Shown piece after piece: positions 22,617-33,869 of a DNA stretch of 64,000 nucleotides (the first letter of the stretch is position 1; each line of letters starts with the position of its first letter). This DNA is from Pogostemon cablin (Eukaryota; Streptophyta; Magnoliopsida; Lamiales; Lamiaceae): assembly GCA_023678885.1 (NCBI GenBank), contig CM042979.1:20203513-20267512 (forward strand), written 5' to 3'. The notes under the pieces are model-generated. The model was not told the origin of the DNA. It made no database searches and was given only the letters and a program-made list of their open reading frames with translations. A program made the translations under genes and the position numbers.

Positions 22617-24499
22617 TGTTGAGAGTGGAAATTAGCGTATTTGAGTGTCCAATTTAACACCTTTTTGGTGAGAATTATTGTTATATATTTGCACAAGTAT
22701 CTTATATTTAATATATGTAAGAAAAAGGTGCACTTGAGGTGTTTTATTGTGTTTTAGGTGGAAAAAGGATGAAAAGTGCAAAGTTGGAGAAAATGTGCAA
22801 TTTAAGCAAGAATGCTGAAAATGCACAGCTAAATTTTGCAATTTTTCTGTATTTGTGTGGAGATCAAAACTGATGGTGTGATACATAGTTCGAAAGCCTC
22901 TGAAGAGAGGATCGTTTTGTCGTAAAGAACACCTCAATCGAGTTCCAAACGAAGAAGTTATGAGCAAAATGATGACGTCGCGCGAGCTGTTCCTGTTCAG
23001 AATGACTATTCACTTTGCATGATTTGTTACATATATAATATTGAAGTTTCTGTATGTTCTTTATACGGATAGAAAGCCAAGGAAGAGAGGATCACGTGAG
23101 CACAAGAATCACGCAAATCAGAGCTAGGATGTGGAAGTTATATGTAAAACGGTGAGACTGTGCAAGTCAATTCGACCTGATGTGCTGGTCGAATTGAGGT
23201 CGAATCGGACGGGAAAAGAGTCAATTCGACCATGACACCCCAATTCGACCTGCTGTGCTGATTGAATTGAGCACTTGAAACTTCCAGTAGGTCAATTCGA
23301 TCTCCAATTCGACCTAGAGGGGAGAATTCGACCTGACTCCTTGGTCAAATTGACGTACAAAAACTTATCATATCCATATTTTTACACTCTCAATGCGTGT
23401 GATCACTCAAAAAGCCCATTCCAAGACCTATAAGGAGAGCTTACAAGTATAAAAGGGGGTGTAGATCACACCACAGGGGGAGAATACAATAGATTAAAGG
23501 AAGAGAGGCCACAACCATATTACACACCACAAGGGGGGATCACCTCCCAACCATCATCCACATCCTTTCCTCCATCCATCCATTACTTTGAAGATTTGTT
23601 TGTAGAATCAAGAGGAGAACCAAGAGGAGGATTCAAGACGGAGAAGGACGCGATGACTCCCACTTCGTTTCCTAATTTATCTTGTAATTTTCCAGACATC
23701 CGGGTAAGATCTATCCAACACCCATGATTGTTCTTCTTAACATAATGGGCTAGAGCCTTTTTGGTAGAACTAGGTTTGTGAAGGTTTTATCTAGTTAATT
23801 GAACTTCCATGTGTACACTCCGTACAACACTACTTGTGCATTTATTTTATATATGATCGTACTTTCTTAATTCATACTCACAGTCGTTTTGTGCATCATT
23901 AACTGTTATGTAGAGTCTGAATATATATCTTGATTATTGATTAAGTGCGTTCACTACTGAGCAGGATTCCATGTTATGATTCTAAGTGAGGGGACTCCGA
24001 AGCTTCATTAGAACTATCATATTTGAATACTTATTAATTGAATTGAATTCGGGTTATTAAGTAGGATAAAGAGAATAATTTTATAGTACCTATAAAGGGA
24101 GATAATATCGGGTTAGAGTACTAATTGGCCAGGGAAATAATTGATACTGATAGTACCTAGAAAGGGGGGTGGAATTATATCTCTTGCTCCAAGGTTATTC
24201 ACACGTGTTACACGCATGTTTACTTGTATCTATAGAGTAGATATGCATGGTTTAGTGGTGCGTTCATATTCCACAAGGCAGAGTCGGACATCAACACATA
24301 AAAAGGAGATTAATGAGTGAAACTAGATTATCCTAGAGCTACCTATTCTCCTACTTGATCCACTTTCGTATTCTTCTAGTATTTAATTTATTTTATTTTT
24401 TATTTAATTTTTAGCATATTAGTTATTAGATAATCAACCTCAAAATCTGATTGTCTTGTCTTAATTAATTTAGTTAATAATTAAATTGATAATACGCAG
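22617..24499 (+). repeat. 3' LTR of A, part 1
   Basis: 1883 bp of the LTR up to CGCAG, where B is inserted. It is closely similar to the 5' LTR, including the array at 23166-23352 and TATAAAAG at 23448. The remaining 98 bp lie beyond B. Confidence 0.94.
23166..23352. repeat. A array 1 in the 3' LTR
   Basis: Copy of the array at 17372-17557, with single-base differences at several CpG positions. Confidence 0.93.
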
Positions 24500-26299
24500 T
24501 GATGCGCGTTTTCTCAACACACAATTAATCCCCAAGTATGAAGGATATCAATTGTAGTCTCGAAAGGTGACCAAGTGAATATCGAACCCAAGGGACGGCA
24601 TATTATCAATTTAATTATTATCTAAATTAATTAAGACAAGGCAATTACGTTTTAATGGTTATCTAACAACTAATATGCTGGAAATTAAATAACAAATAAA
24701 ATAAACTATCACTCGAAGGAAACGAAAGTGGATGAAGTAGGAGAATAGGTAGCTCTAGGATAATCCAGTTTCACTAATTAACTTCCCTTCCATGTGTCAA
24801 TGTCCGACTCTGCCTTGTGGAATATGGACGCATCACTAAACCATGCATATCTACTCTATAGACACAAGTAAATATGCGTGTAATACGTGTGAATAACCTC
24901 GGAGTAAGAGATATAATTTCACCCCCCTTTCTAGGTACTATCAGTATCAATTATTTCCCCCTAGGATTGGTACTCTAACCCGATATGATCTCCCTTTATA
25001 GGTACTATGAAATTATCCTCTTTATCCTACTTATTAACCCGAATTCAATTCAATTAATAAGTATTCATATATGATAGTTCTAATGAAGCTTCGGAGTCCC
25101 CTCACTAGAATCATAACATGGAATCCTGCTCAGCAGTGAACGCACTCAATCAATAACCAAGATATGTATTCAGACTCTACATAACAGTTAATGATGCACA
25201 AAACGACCGTGAGTATGGATTAATAAAGCACAATCATATATAAAATATACCCACAAGTAGTGTTGTACGGAGTGTACACACGAAAGTTCAATTAACTAGA
25301 TAAAATTTTCACAACCCTAGTTCTACCAAAAAGGCTCTAGCATATGATGTTGCGAATAACAATCATGGGTGTTGGATAGATCTTACCCGGATGTCCAAAA
25401 AATACAAGATAAATTAGGAAACGAATAAACTCTAGATGTGGCGTCATCGCGTCCTTCTCGATCTTGAATTCTCCTCTTAGTTCTCCCCTTGATTCCACAA
25501 ATGAATCTTCAAAGTGATGGATGGATGGAGGAAAGGATGATGGTTGGGGGGTGATCCCCCCTTGTGGGGTGTAGTATGGTTGTGGCCTCTCTTCCTCTAA
25601 TCTATTGTGTTGTGTTCCTCCTATTTTTGGGGTTGTATAGACTTTCTTTTATACTTGTAATCACGTCTCCTAGGCTTGGAATGGGCTTTTCAAGTGATCA
25701 CACGCGTTTAGGCCTCGAAAATACGGATTTGGTAAGTTCCCGAAGCGCGGTTCGACCTCCCAAACAGGTCGAACCAACCCCTACAGGTTGAACTATGGTC
25801 GAACCACCCTTCTGGACGTCCCAAGTGCATGGTTCGACCAGCCAATAGGTCGAACCAGCATGTCGTGGTCGAATCAGTATTTTTTCCGCTGGGTTCGACC
25901 TCGGTTCGACCTCAAGAAGGTCGAACCAATTTGCGCAGTCTCTCCGTTTCGCGTATTACTTTTACATCCGACCTCCGAATTGAGTGATTTTTGCGCTCAC
26001 GCGATCCTCTCTTCCTTGGCTTTCTAACCATATATCACACCAATAGTTTCAACCTCCACAACAATACAGAATAATTATGAAAGTTGGATGTGCGTTTTTA
26101 GCATTCTTGCACAAATTGCACCTTTTCTCCAACTTTGCACTTTTCATCCTTTTTCCATCTAAAATACAATAAAACACCTCAAGTGCACATGATTCTCACA
26201 TATATCGAATATAAGATACTTGTGCTCATATAAGACTATAATATCAATCAAAAAGGTGTTAAATTAGATATTAAAACATGCTTATTTTCACTCTCATCA
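24500..26299 (-). repeat. 3' LTR of B
   Basis: 1800 bp, with plus-strand ends TGATGCGCG...CTCTCATCA. It has an array at 25747-25926 and TATAAAAG (minus) at 25646-25653. Confidence 0.95.
25747..25926. repeat. B array 1 in U3 of the 3' LTR
   Basis: About ten GGTTCGACC/GGTCGAACC copies in 180 bp upstream of the TATA box (minus view). Flavour GGTTCGACC. Confidence 0.93.
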
Positions 26300-26313
26300 A
26301 TCCCCCAAACTTA
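26300..26313 (-). other. Terminal polypurine tract of B
   Basis: TAAGTTTGGGGGAT on the minus strand, directly against the 3' LTR start TGATGAG. Confidence 0.87.
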
Positions 26314-28132
26314 CCCGTTGCTCGTTCCGAGGAAACAAAATAAAGATAAAGAGAAAGAGTAAGAAAATTAGTGGGGAAACAAGGACTATGACCAATACCC
26401 CATTCAAAATACAATTGTCATCAACTTAGGTCATGCAACTCTCATTATATGTAATAATCAATTCAAAGCATACAAGTTAAGACAATCACCACCAATTCAA
26501 ATGCTCCATCAACATGTTCTCACGGGAAGTATATATATGATCTCTCACTCAAGTGTAAAATATGTACACTTATGGGTTAAAGTGTTTACGCTCAAATTCA
26601 ATTCAAGTGCATGCGTAACCATAAGCTTGCCAAACGTCTCAAGCTCTTCACCACTAAAAGTATGATTCGACAATGGGATCTAAAAGGACTTTTCTTTTGG
26701 ATGTAATATTGGCTCTTTGGTAAGGGTAGGAAACATATGGATAAAGTGACTCAATTAGTAGAGAATTAAAATCGGAGATCTTTTATAATGCATATTTTTT
26801 ACACTTCAACGCTATCCAACTTCATGCTCTTCTAATTTTCTTTTCTTCCCTTTTTCTTCAAGCTCAACATTTTTTCTTTCTCATTTTTTTCCTTTTTTGA
26901 GGTACCAGTTTTGGGCACTACCTCTAACATCTTGGGGTACTAGTTTCGGGCACTACCCCTAAACAACTTATTTTTAAGCTCATATTTTTGTTTTTGCTCA
27001 TAATCACTTGTGCAGCTCCAAATATTTTATTCCTTCCAAACTCCATGAAAATCAATTCACACACTTTGACAGCATTTAATTCTCCACTAAATATAGGAAT
27101 TTAAGGCTCAAATAGGATATCAAAGTGGCTATCTTCGTAGGTTGCCAAAGAAATAAGATTTTTAGGCTCAACGGGGTTAACTACGGATATATAATTATTT
27201 AAAAGGAAATTATTTGGCTAAGTGACTCATAAATTCAAGGATGGCCTTAGATCATCTCCCATCATCTAACACACATGTAGTTTCAAGTAAGACAAGAGGC
27301 AAGTTCTAGAATACACATACAAGAATGATACTCACCAAAAAAGAAAATATCATGTGATTATGTATCATGATCAACGAGGCTCAAAATCTCACATGGGTTT
27401 TTAACAAGTAACAGAGCACTTTTCATGGTAATCAATATCCCACAAGTACACATAGAACTTCATACCACAATATAACTCAAGTACACTTCCTTCATCAATT
27501 TCAAGAGCATATGAATTTCAAAGATAATTTTAACAATATAAGCTCACATGGATCACCACCATAAACTCAATTCTTCCACTCCATGAATTAAAAGCACATA
27601 TAAAAATTAGAAAAAGGAAACGAGGGCACTTGATTTTTCTTCAACGTACGCATGAGCTCCTCAAGTCAAAGCCTCAATGTAGAACTCATCTTGCCACTCT
27701 TTTACCTTTTTCTATCATCAAAGCTCAAACAAACTCATCATCACAGGATTCATCAATAATAAAATAGGAGAACTATAAGAAAGAATTAATTGACTATGTA
27801 ATCGACTCCACACACTAGAAACACCACTGAACACTAGGCAAATTGCAAAAAATCGACACATCAAAATCGATTAAAGTTTCAATATACCGCAAAAAATCAA
27901 CTCTCCTAGCAAACATTACAAAGAAAATATTATATTCTTGGGCTTCAATGAGGTAAGTACATCACACCCCCCCAAACTTAGTAAAAACGTAAGTTGAAAC
28001 TAAGTTTGCAAAGATGTAATTGCCGAATAATAAGCACCTTAAATATAAAAATTTCTTACTCACACGAAAAAAATAAAGCAATAAAACAGAAGGGCAAGCC
28101 CCCAATAGGCGCTCATGTTTAACGTCATAGAG
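26314..28132 (-). other. 3' untranslated region and conserved block of B
   Basis: Noncoding. It contains the doubled motif (26901-26922 and 26936-26957, inverted GGTAGTGCCC...GGTACC), the internal polypurine tract (27965-27979, minus AAGTTTGGGGGGGTG) and the conserved block with the inverted CTCTCCGACGTTAAAC-like sequence near 28105-28135, partly mutated there. Confidence 0.82.
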
Positions 28133-28580
28133 TCACGACGGTAGAGGATGGTCTTCTCGCATCCTCACCTTCAAATACTTTCTTTCCCTCTTCTTGTCTA
28201 CACTCAACACCTCACCTTTCTTGGTCACAAAAATATGATCATTGAAATTTCCTTCCTCCCATGGCTGTCTAGACTCCTCCTTGTCAACCTTCCACTTAAA
28301 TTCAGAATCACCTGTCTTAGAAAAATCAAGATTAAACAAGTTAGAAATCATATCAATGCTCTTGCATGATTGAGTCTCCATGGGCATCTTCATTGCATGA
28401 TCAAGAGAGAAAACCACATCTTCATTATCCATCTGCAGTCTAAGCTTCTCCGCTCTCAACTTCTTTGCTCTTTCCCACTTCTTCTCCATTGTAAGCTCAG
28501 TATTCTGCTCATGTAATGGTACTGGAGTAGCATCAACATCATGCGGAGCATTTGGCGCAGAAACGGGTACGTTCTGAGAG
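28133..28580 (-). CDS. Tail frame of B (protease-deleted gag-pol remnant)
   Basis: An uninterrupted frame runs from the array (28816) to a stop at 28133. After the array it reads NTELTMEKKWERAKKLRAEK, directly joined to LRLQMDNEDVVFSLDHAMKM. In C these two parts flank the whole aspartic protease, about 620 bp. The join keeps frame, and short GGAGA homology lies at the breakpoint. The following tail (FNLDFSKTGDSEFKWKVDKE, then NDHIFVTKKGEVLSVDKK) is shared with A and C, and I do not recognise it. It is acidic then basic, about 75 residues, with no membrane segment. Whether it is translated is unknown. Confidence 0.65.
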
Positions 28581-29252
28581 GATTCGACCTGGGTTCGGCC
28601 AGGGGTACTGGTCGAACCAGGTACATAGTGGTCGAACCAAGCTCCTGGAAGTCCATTCTCACTTTTCTGTTTGGGTTTGACCTGGGTTTGACCTGTTCGA
28701 CAGGTCGAACCAGGCACGTAGTGGTCGAACCACTCTTCTGAAACTTGATTCTCTCTCTGATTATGTGATTCGACCTGGGTTTGACCTTGTGACCAGGTCG
28801 AACCACTTTCCCCCAAGTCGAATCTGCTCTCTGCATGGTCTTTGGCCTCCAGTTTGACCTGGGTTCAACCAGTAGGTGTGGTCGAACCATGAGTGACGTG
28901 GTCGAACCGATGATGATCTGAAATAGAGTGTTTCGCTTGATGCGGTTCGACCAAGGTTCGACTTGGTATCCAGGTCGAACCAATAAGGCTATGGTCGAAC
29001 CTGTCTTCTGGAAGATTTTTGGTTGCCTGTTCGACCTGGGTTCGACCTGATGGACTGGTCGAACTGAGAATTTGTGAAAACAGAGTGCTCCAGATGGGGT
29101 GGTTCGACCTGGGTTCGACCAGATGGCCTGGTCGAATCAATGCCCCCCAGGTCGAACCGAGTGCCTGCTGCTCTTGGAACACTTTCAAAAGCCCAGTTCG
29201 ACCTCCCCTTCTCAGTTCGACCTGTATGGTTGGTTGAACCGAAGTCGAACTG
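28580..29252. repeat. B array 2 at the gag end
   Basis: The longest array, about 670 bp, with GGTTCGACC/GGTCGAACC pairs and decayed forms. In units of roughly 90 bp, two direct copies precede one or two inverse copies. It is open in several frames on both strands, which explains the overlapping ORFs seen here. Confidence 0.95.
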
Positions 29253-29980
29253 GCTCCTCGTCATGTCTGATTTTGCTTCCGGCATTATTGGTCCCTCGTA
29301 CTGTGTTCCCGACCTTAACGTGATGGCTTTATCTTCCAATTTTTGTGTCAATTGATTCACGTTCGTGGTCATCTGCCCCATCATCAAGGTAAGCTCCTTC
29401 AACTGCTTAGACAAATCTACACGATCAATATTCATTCTAGCTTCGATGTGGTCAACCCTTGCATCGTTCTCAGCCATGTATCGATTGAAGGTATCTTCAA
29501 CACTATTCACTTCGTGCCGCTTTATACTAGGCCCTCTTAGTGTCAACTCTGTAATCTGCCTCTGCTGGGATTCTAGTAGCTTGTTGATGTTAGCTAAACT
29601 AGAAACGATCTCATCATCCCTATTTGGCTTCACCACTTGATGTTCAACCTGCGCTACCCTGCCAAGTACATATGATCCTCTATCTCTCTCTATTGGCCAG
29701 TCACGTGAATTCATAGAGATGTCTTCAAATAACTTTTCTGCTTCAAGTGCTGTCTTTAATAACAGCGCTCCTCCTGATGATGCATCAATAAAAATACGCG
29801 ACTCACAATCCAATCCATAGTAGAAGATGCTTATGTATTCAGCCTTAGACATTCCATGCTATGGACACCTCCTGAGCATGTCTTTAAACCTATCCCATGC
29901 CTCATCAAATTTCTCACCCTGATTCATAACAAATCGGGTGATCTCTTGCCTCATCCTTAAGATCCTTGAGGGTGGCATGT
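28989..29980 (-). pseudogene. Gag of B, C-terminal part
   Basis: Continues from 39182 after the C insertion: PPSRILRMRQEITRF, GEKFDEAWDRFKDMLRRCP, a TAG stop (about 29862), then an open frame from KAEYISIFYYGLDCESRIF through DDEIVSSLANINKLLESQQR to a coiled coil (VDHIEARMNIDRVDLSKQLK) and NAITLRSGTQYEGP-like sequence just before the array. The stop stands at the same codon as the TAA in A. Confidence 0.9.
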
Positions 29981-30198
29981 TGATGAGTGTGTAAATTCAC
30001 AAGTTTGACACCATGTTTTGTGCTAGTTTTGGAGAGTTTTGAGGTGGAAATAGGTGGAAAACCTATACATATTGTGAATTAGCATGAATCAGGTGTTAGT
30101 GGAGCTATTTAAGTGGTTTTCATAGCAAAAACGGAGTGGAAGTGCCAAGAATCGAAGAGACGAAGTCAAGATCACGCGAACCGCCAAGGAAAGAGTAG

Positions 30199-30561
30199 GG
30201 TTCGACCTGATGGAGGAGGGTTCGACCTCTCCTACAGGTCGAACCAGTATTGCAAAAAGTGCAGAAGGAGGGTTCGACCACGACTCAAGGGGTTCGACCT
30301 GTTCATCAAGTCGAACCATGGTCGAACCAGTTTGCGAGAAGATGGGTTCGACCACAACGTTGGGGTTCGACTTGACAGTTGGTCGAACCAAGAGCGGAAA
30401 TTGTCCAGTGGTGAAGTTCGACCTGGGGTTCGACCAAAGAGGGAGTGGTTCGACCTGTACAAGAGGTCGAACCAAGTGCTGAATGTGTCCAGTAGCAGGG
30501 TTCGACCTGTGGTTCGACTTGTGGCCAGTGGTTCGACCTGTTTGACGAGGTCGAACCAAAA
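30199..30561. repeat. C array 1 in U3 of the 5' LTR
   Basis: I count about 10 exact TTCGACC and 5 exact GGTCGAA copies plus three one-base variants in 363 bp. The order repeats in units of about 80 bp: direct, direct, inverse, often followed by a second inverse. Confidence 0.96.
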
Positions 30562-30652
30562 TGCGGAAACTTACCTTATCTGGATTTTCGAGGCCAAAAC
30601 GCATGGGATCACTTGAAAAGCCCATTCCAAGCCCTAGAGACGTGATTACAAG

Positions 30653-30660
30653 TATAAAAG
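30653..30660 (+). promoter_or_regulatory. TATA box of the C 5' LTR
   Basis: TATAAAAG after ATTACAAG, about 90 bp downstream of array 1. Copy in the 3' LTR at 38181-38188. Confidence 0.72.
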
Positions 30661-31659
30661 GAGGCTCATGCAGTCAAGAAAATGACAACGACGCGAGGAG
30701 CTTAAGATCGTGAATCATAAGAGGAGACAAGAGGAGAGTAGGAGAGCTGTGACAGAGGTGCAGCTAGAGATTCAAGTAAGATTGGTCCAACTAACCATGA
30801 TTGTTCTTAGATCAATCATGGGCTAGAGCCACTTCGGTAGTTCTAGGGTTATGAAGGTTTCATGAGTTAATTTGTATTTCGTGTGTATACTCCGTACAAC
30901 ACTACTTGTGGTTTATTTTATATAAGATTATGCCTTTTTAATCCATATTCATAGTTGTTTTGTGCATCAATAATCGTTGTGTAGAGTCTGAATGCATAAC
31001 ATGGTTATTGGTTGAGTGCGTTCACTAATGAGCAGGGTTTATTGTTATAATTCTAAGTGAAGGGATTCCAAAGTCTTATTAGAACCGTCTTATATGAATG
31101 TTTGTTAATTAAATTGAATTCGGGTTAACAAGTAGGATTAAGAGTATAACTTTATGGTACCAAAAAAGGGAGATCAAATCGGGTTAGAGTACTAAGTGCA
31201 CAGGAAATAATTGATTATGATAGTACCTAGAAAGGGAGGTAAAGTATACGTCTTGCTCTGAGGATATTTACACGTTTTAAAAGCTTATCTATTTGTGTCT
31301 ATAGAATAGATTTGTATGGTCTAGTGATGCGTCCATAAACCACAAGGCAGAGTCAGATATCGACACATGAAAGTATGAATTAACGAATAAAACTGGATGG
31401 CTTGACGAACTACCTATTATCTTATTCGATCACAACCACTATTTTCTTATTCTTGTTATTTAATTGCTATTTTAATTATTACTTAGTTTACAAACCAAAA
31501 TTATAATTCTCAACATAGTCATAATTGCTAGAAAATAACTAAAGTGATATTTATTCGTCCTGTGGATTCGATATTTAACTTGGTCACCTTCGAAACTATA
31601 ATTGATATCCTTCATACTTGGGGATTAATTGTGTGTTGAGAAAACGCTCATCAAGTTTT

Positions 31660-31677
31660 TGGCGCCATTGCCGGGGA
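31660..31677 (+). other. Primer binding site of C (tRNA-Asp)
   Basis: TGGCGCCATTGCCGGGGA, 18 nt, one mismatch to the tRNA-Asp 3' end. The match ends exactly where the modified A58 would stop reverse transcription. Confidence 0.9.
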
Positions 31678-31763
31678 CGGCTTAAAATATCTTTTTGTTA
31701 TTTCTAGTTTGTTAAGGCTATTTTTCTTGTTTTGTTGTTTTAATTCTAGTTCTTTTTAGGTGC

Positions 31764-33869
31764 ATGCTCACGAGATCAAAGAAAGGTGAACATGAACCCT
31801 ACAATCCTGAAATTGGAGCATCGTCAAGAAAGAAGAAGAAGAGCAAGGCAAAGACTATTGATCCAACTGAAGCTTTGAATTTTGGAGTTGAAGTTGACGA
31901 GCAGAATTCGCAGACGATTGAAGCTACAACTAAAGTTAATTTGGGAGTAAGGACAGTCAACATGGCAGCGAATCCGGATAATCTAGCCATCCGAGAGGTT
32001 TTCAGAAACAATGGGGCTGGAAATTTTGGGCTTCTAGGAGCAAGGGGAACTAATTCAGCTTTCGATCTTCATCCCGCTCTTATTAGCATGATAGAAAGGA
32101 ACTCCTTTTCAGGAGGGTCTTTCGAGGATTCACAGCAGCATCTGAACAAGTTCTTGGGCTATGCAAGTACTCAAAAAGACGCAGGAGAACATGAAGATGC
32201 AAGGAAGATCCTTTTGTTCAAATTTTCGCTTACTGAAAAGGCAAGAGATTGGTACGACACTATCAACGCAGCTGAGTGCACCACTTGGGAGCAACTGAAG
32301 TTAAGGTTCTTGGAGAGTTACATGCCACCTTCAAAGGTGTTTAAGATAAAGCAAGACATTAACCAATTCCCTATGGGTGGAGGAGAAAAATTTCATGAAG
32401 TATGGGATAGATTCAAGGACATGCTTAGGAAGTGTCCTCAACATGGGCTATCTAAAGCTCAATATATCAGTATATTCTACAATGGATTAGATTGTGATTC
32501 ACGAGTGTTATTGGATGCTTCCTCTAATGGAGCATTGCTTACAAAGTCATCCGTAGAGGTCGAAAAGTTGTTTGAAGATATTTCGATGAATTCGAGGGAT
32601 TGGCCAACTGATAGAGTTAGAGGTACTTATGTCATTGGTAAGGTAGCTAAGGTTGAACAAGCAATGGTTAAAACAAGTAGAGAGGATGAGATCGTCTCTA
32701 GCTTGTTCAATATCGACAAGCTACTTGAATCCCAACAGAAGCAAATCAGCAAATTATCTCAGCACGTACCAATCATGCAGCAGGAGTTAAAGAATGAGGG
32801 ACCAATCCAAGAGGAGTTGGAAGAGGCACACTATGCCATGGGTCAAAGTATTCAAGGGACTAGGTATCTAGATCAAGGAAACCGGAATTACCAAGGGAAC
32901 TATCGAGGAAACTTTAATAATCGTGGTCCCCCTGGTGGTTATCAACAGCCTAGGAGGCCGGAGTTCTCATGGAGCAATCTGAATAATGCGATTCAACCTC
33001 CGATGGGTGTTGAACCGGGTGCTAAGGTGGAAGAAGGAAAACCGAGTCATGAGGATACTGTGAACAGGTATATGACCAAGAATGATGAAAGAGTTAACCG
33101 CCTTGAGGCCAAACTTGAAAAGAAAATCGATGCAAACCATGAGGTTATATCTAAGCAGGTGAAGGACCTTACGTTACTGATGGGGGAGATGGCAGGAAGT
33201 GTTAACAAGCTTACTCAAACTCTTGAGAAGGGGAAGTTCCCATCTCAAAGTATTGATAATCCAAGGTCCTGCAACGCCATCACATTAAGGTCGGGAACGC
33301 AGTACGAGGGACCTATGAGGCCGGAATCAAATTTGGATATGTCTAGGGCGAGGTTCGAACATGGTTCGACCAACATTGAAGGTCGAACCATACAGGGGAG
33401 GTCGAACCAACACACTGGACACGATCAGGAGAGATTGCAGCATCAGTTCGACCAAACTGCAGATGGTTCGACTTGTCCCGCAGGTCGAACCATGGTCGAA
33501 CTCGACAACTCGGAGACTCTATTTTTCCAGAACACCGGTTCGACCAAACCAAATGTGGTTCGACCTATCCAACAGGTCAAATCCAGGTCGAACCGCACCA
33601 CTTGGAGCACTCTGTTTTGTCACAGCAACGGTTCGACCACGACGGTCATGGTTCGACCTATTCCACAGGTCGAACCCAGATCGAACCTCAAATTCAAAAA
33701 GAGAGCCGTTGTCCAGAAGGTAGGTTCGACCAGTACGTACATGGTTCGACCTGTTCCACAGGTCGAACCCTGGTCGAACCCCACCAGAAATTGCCTGTTG
33801 CCACTCCAAACACTCTTGATGATGTTGATGCTACTCCAGTGGTTCGGAATGAGCAAAGTACAGAGATAA
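31764..33869 (+). CDS. Gag polyprotein of C (intact, 701 codons)
   Basis: Starts at ATG (MLTRSKKGEHEPYNPEIGAS), after a TTTTTAG that could be a splice acceptor. It has a basic N-terminus, then the capsid-like retrotransposon gag domain (about residues 110-240; FEDSQQHLNKFLGYASTQKD, ARDWYDTINAAECTTWEQLK, YMPPSKVFKIKQDINQF). A Gln/Gly/Arg-rich stretch with YQGNYRGNFNNRGPPGGY follows, which may bind RNA in place of a zinc knuckle. Next come a coiled coil (RLEAKLEKKIDANHEVISKQ) and the conserved CNAITLRSGTQYEGPMRPES. The last 150 residues are the translated motif array (repeated GST, VRP, RSN). It forms virus-like particles in the family; here it is the only intact element protein in the window and might supply A and B. 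Confidence 0.9.
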   Translation: MLTRSKKGEHEPYNPEIGASSRKKKKSKAKTIDPTEALNFGVEVDEQNSQTIEATTKVNLGVRTVNMAANPDNLAIREVFRNNGAGNFGLLGARGTNSAFDLHPALISMIERNSFSGGSFEDSQQHLNKFLGYASTQKDAGEHEDARKILLFKFSLTEKARDWYDTINAAECTTWEQLKLRFLESYMPPSKVFKIKQDINQFPMGGGEKFHEVWDRFKDMLRKCPQHGLSKAQYISIFYNGLDCDSRVLLDASSNGALLTKSSVEVEKLFEDISMNSRDWPTDRVRGTYVIGKVAKVEQAMVKTSREDEIVSSLFNIDKLLESQQKQISKLSQHVPIMQQELKNEGPIQEELEEAHYAMGQSIQGTRYLDQGNRNYQGNYRGNFNNRGPPGGYQQPRRPEFSWSNLNNAIQPPMGVEPGAKVEEGKPSHEDTVNRYMTKNDERVNRLEAKLEKKIDANHEVISKQVKDLTLLMGEMAGSVNKLTQTLEKGKFPSQSIDNPRSCNAITLRSGTQYEGPMRPESNLDMSRARFEHGSTNIEGRTIQGRSNQHTGHDQERLQHQFDQTADGSTCPAGRTMVELDNSETLFFQNTGSTKPNVVRPIQQVKSRSNRTTWSTLFCHSNGSTTTVMVRPIPQVEPRSNLKFKKRAVVQKVGSTSTYMVRPVPQVEPWSNPTRNCLLPLQTLLMMLMLLQWFGMSKVQR
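33350..33785. repeat. C array 2 at the gag-protease junction
   Basis: Direct and inverse GGTTCGACC/GGTCGAACC copies in five units. Near 33743 the arms GGTTCGACCTG and CAGGTCGAACC pair perfectly over 11 bp around a 5-nt loop. Gag and protease frames overlap across most of it. Confidence 0.96.

Larger units (their letters stand above)
29981..31653 (+). repeat. 5' LTR of C
   Basis: 1673 bp, TGATGAGTGTGTAAATTCAC...AACGCTCATCA. It holds array 30199-30561 and TATAAAAG at 30653. Confidence 0.96.

Noticed and set aside
28580..29252. CRISPR-like array of short palindromic repeats
   Set aside because: Spacing and repeats are degenerate, the arrays lie in plant LTRs and gag, and no cas genes or unique equal spacers exist.
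30089..30625. Long overlapping ORFs on both strands in LTR arrays (also 33343-33960, 28541-29355, 37889-38171)
   Set aside because: They arise because the palindromic motif has no stop in any frame on either strand; no start context or conserved protein.
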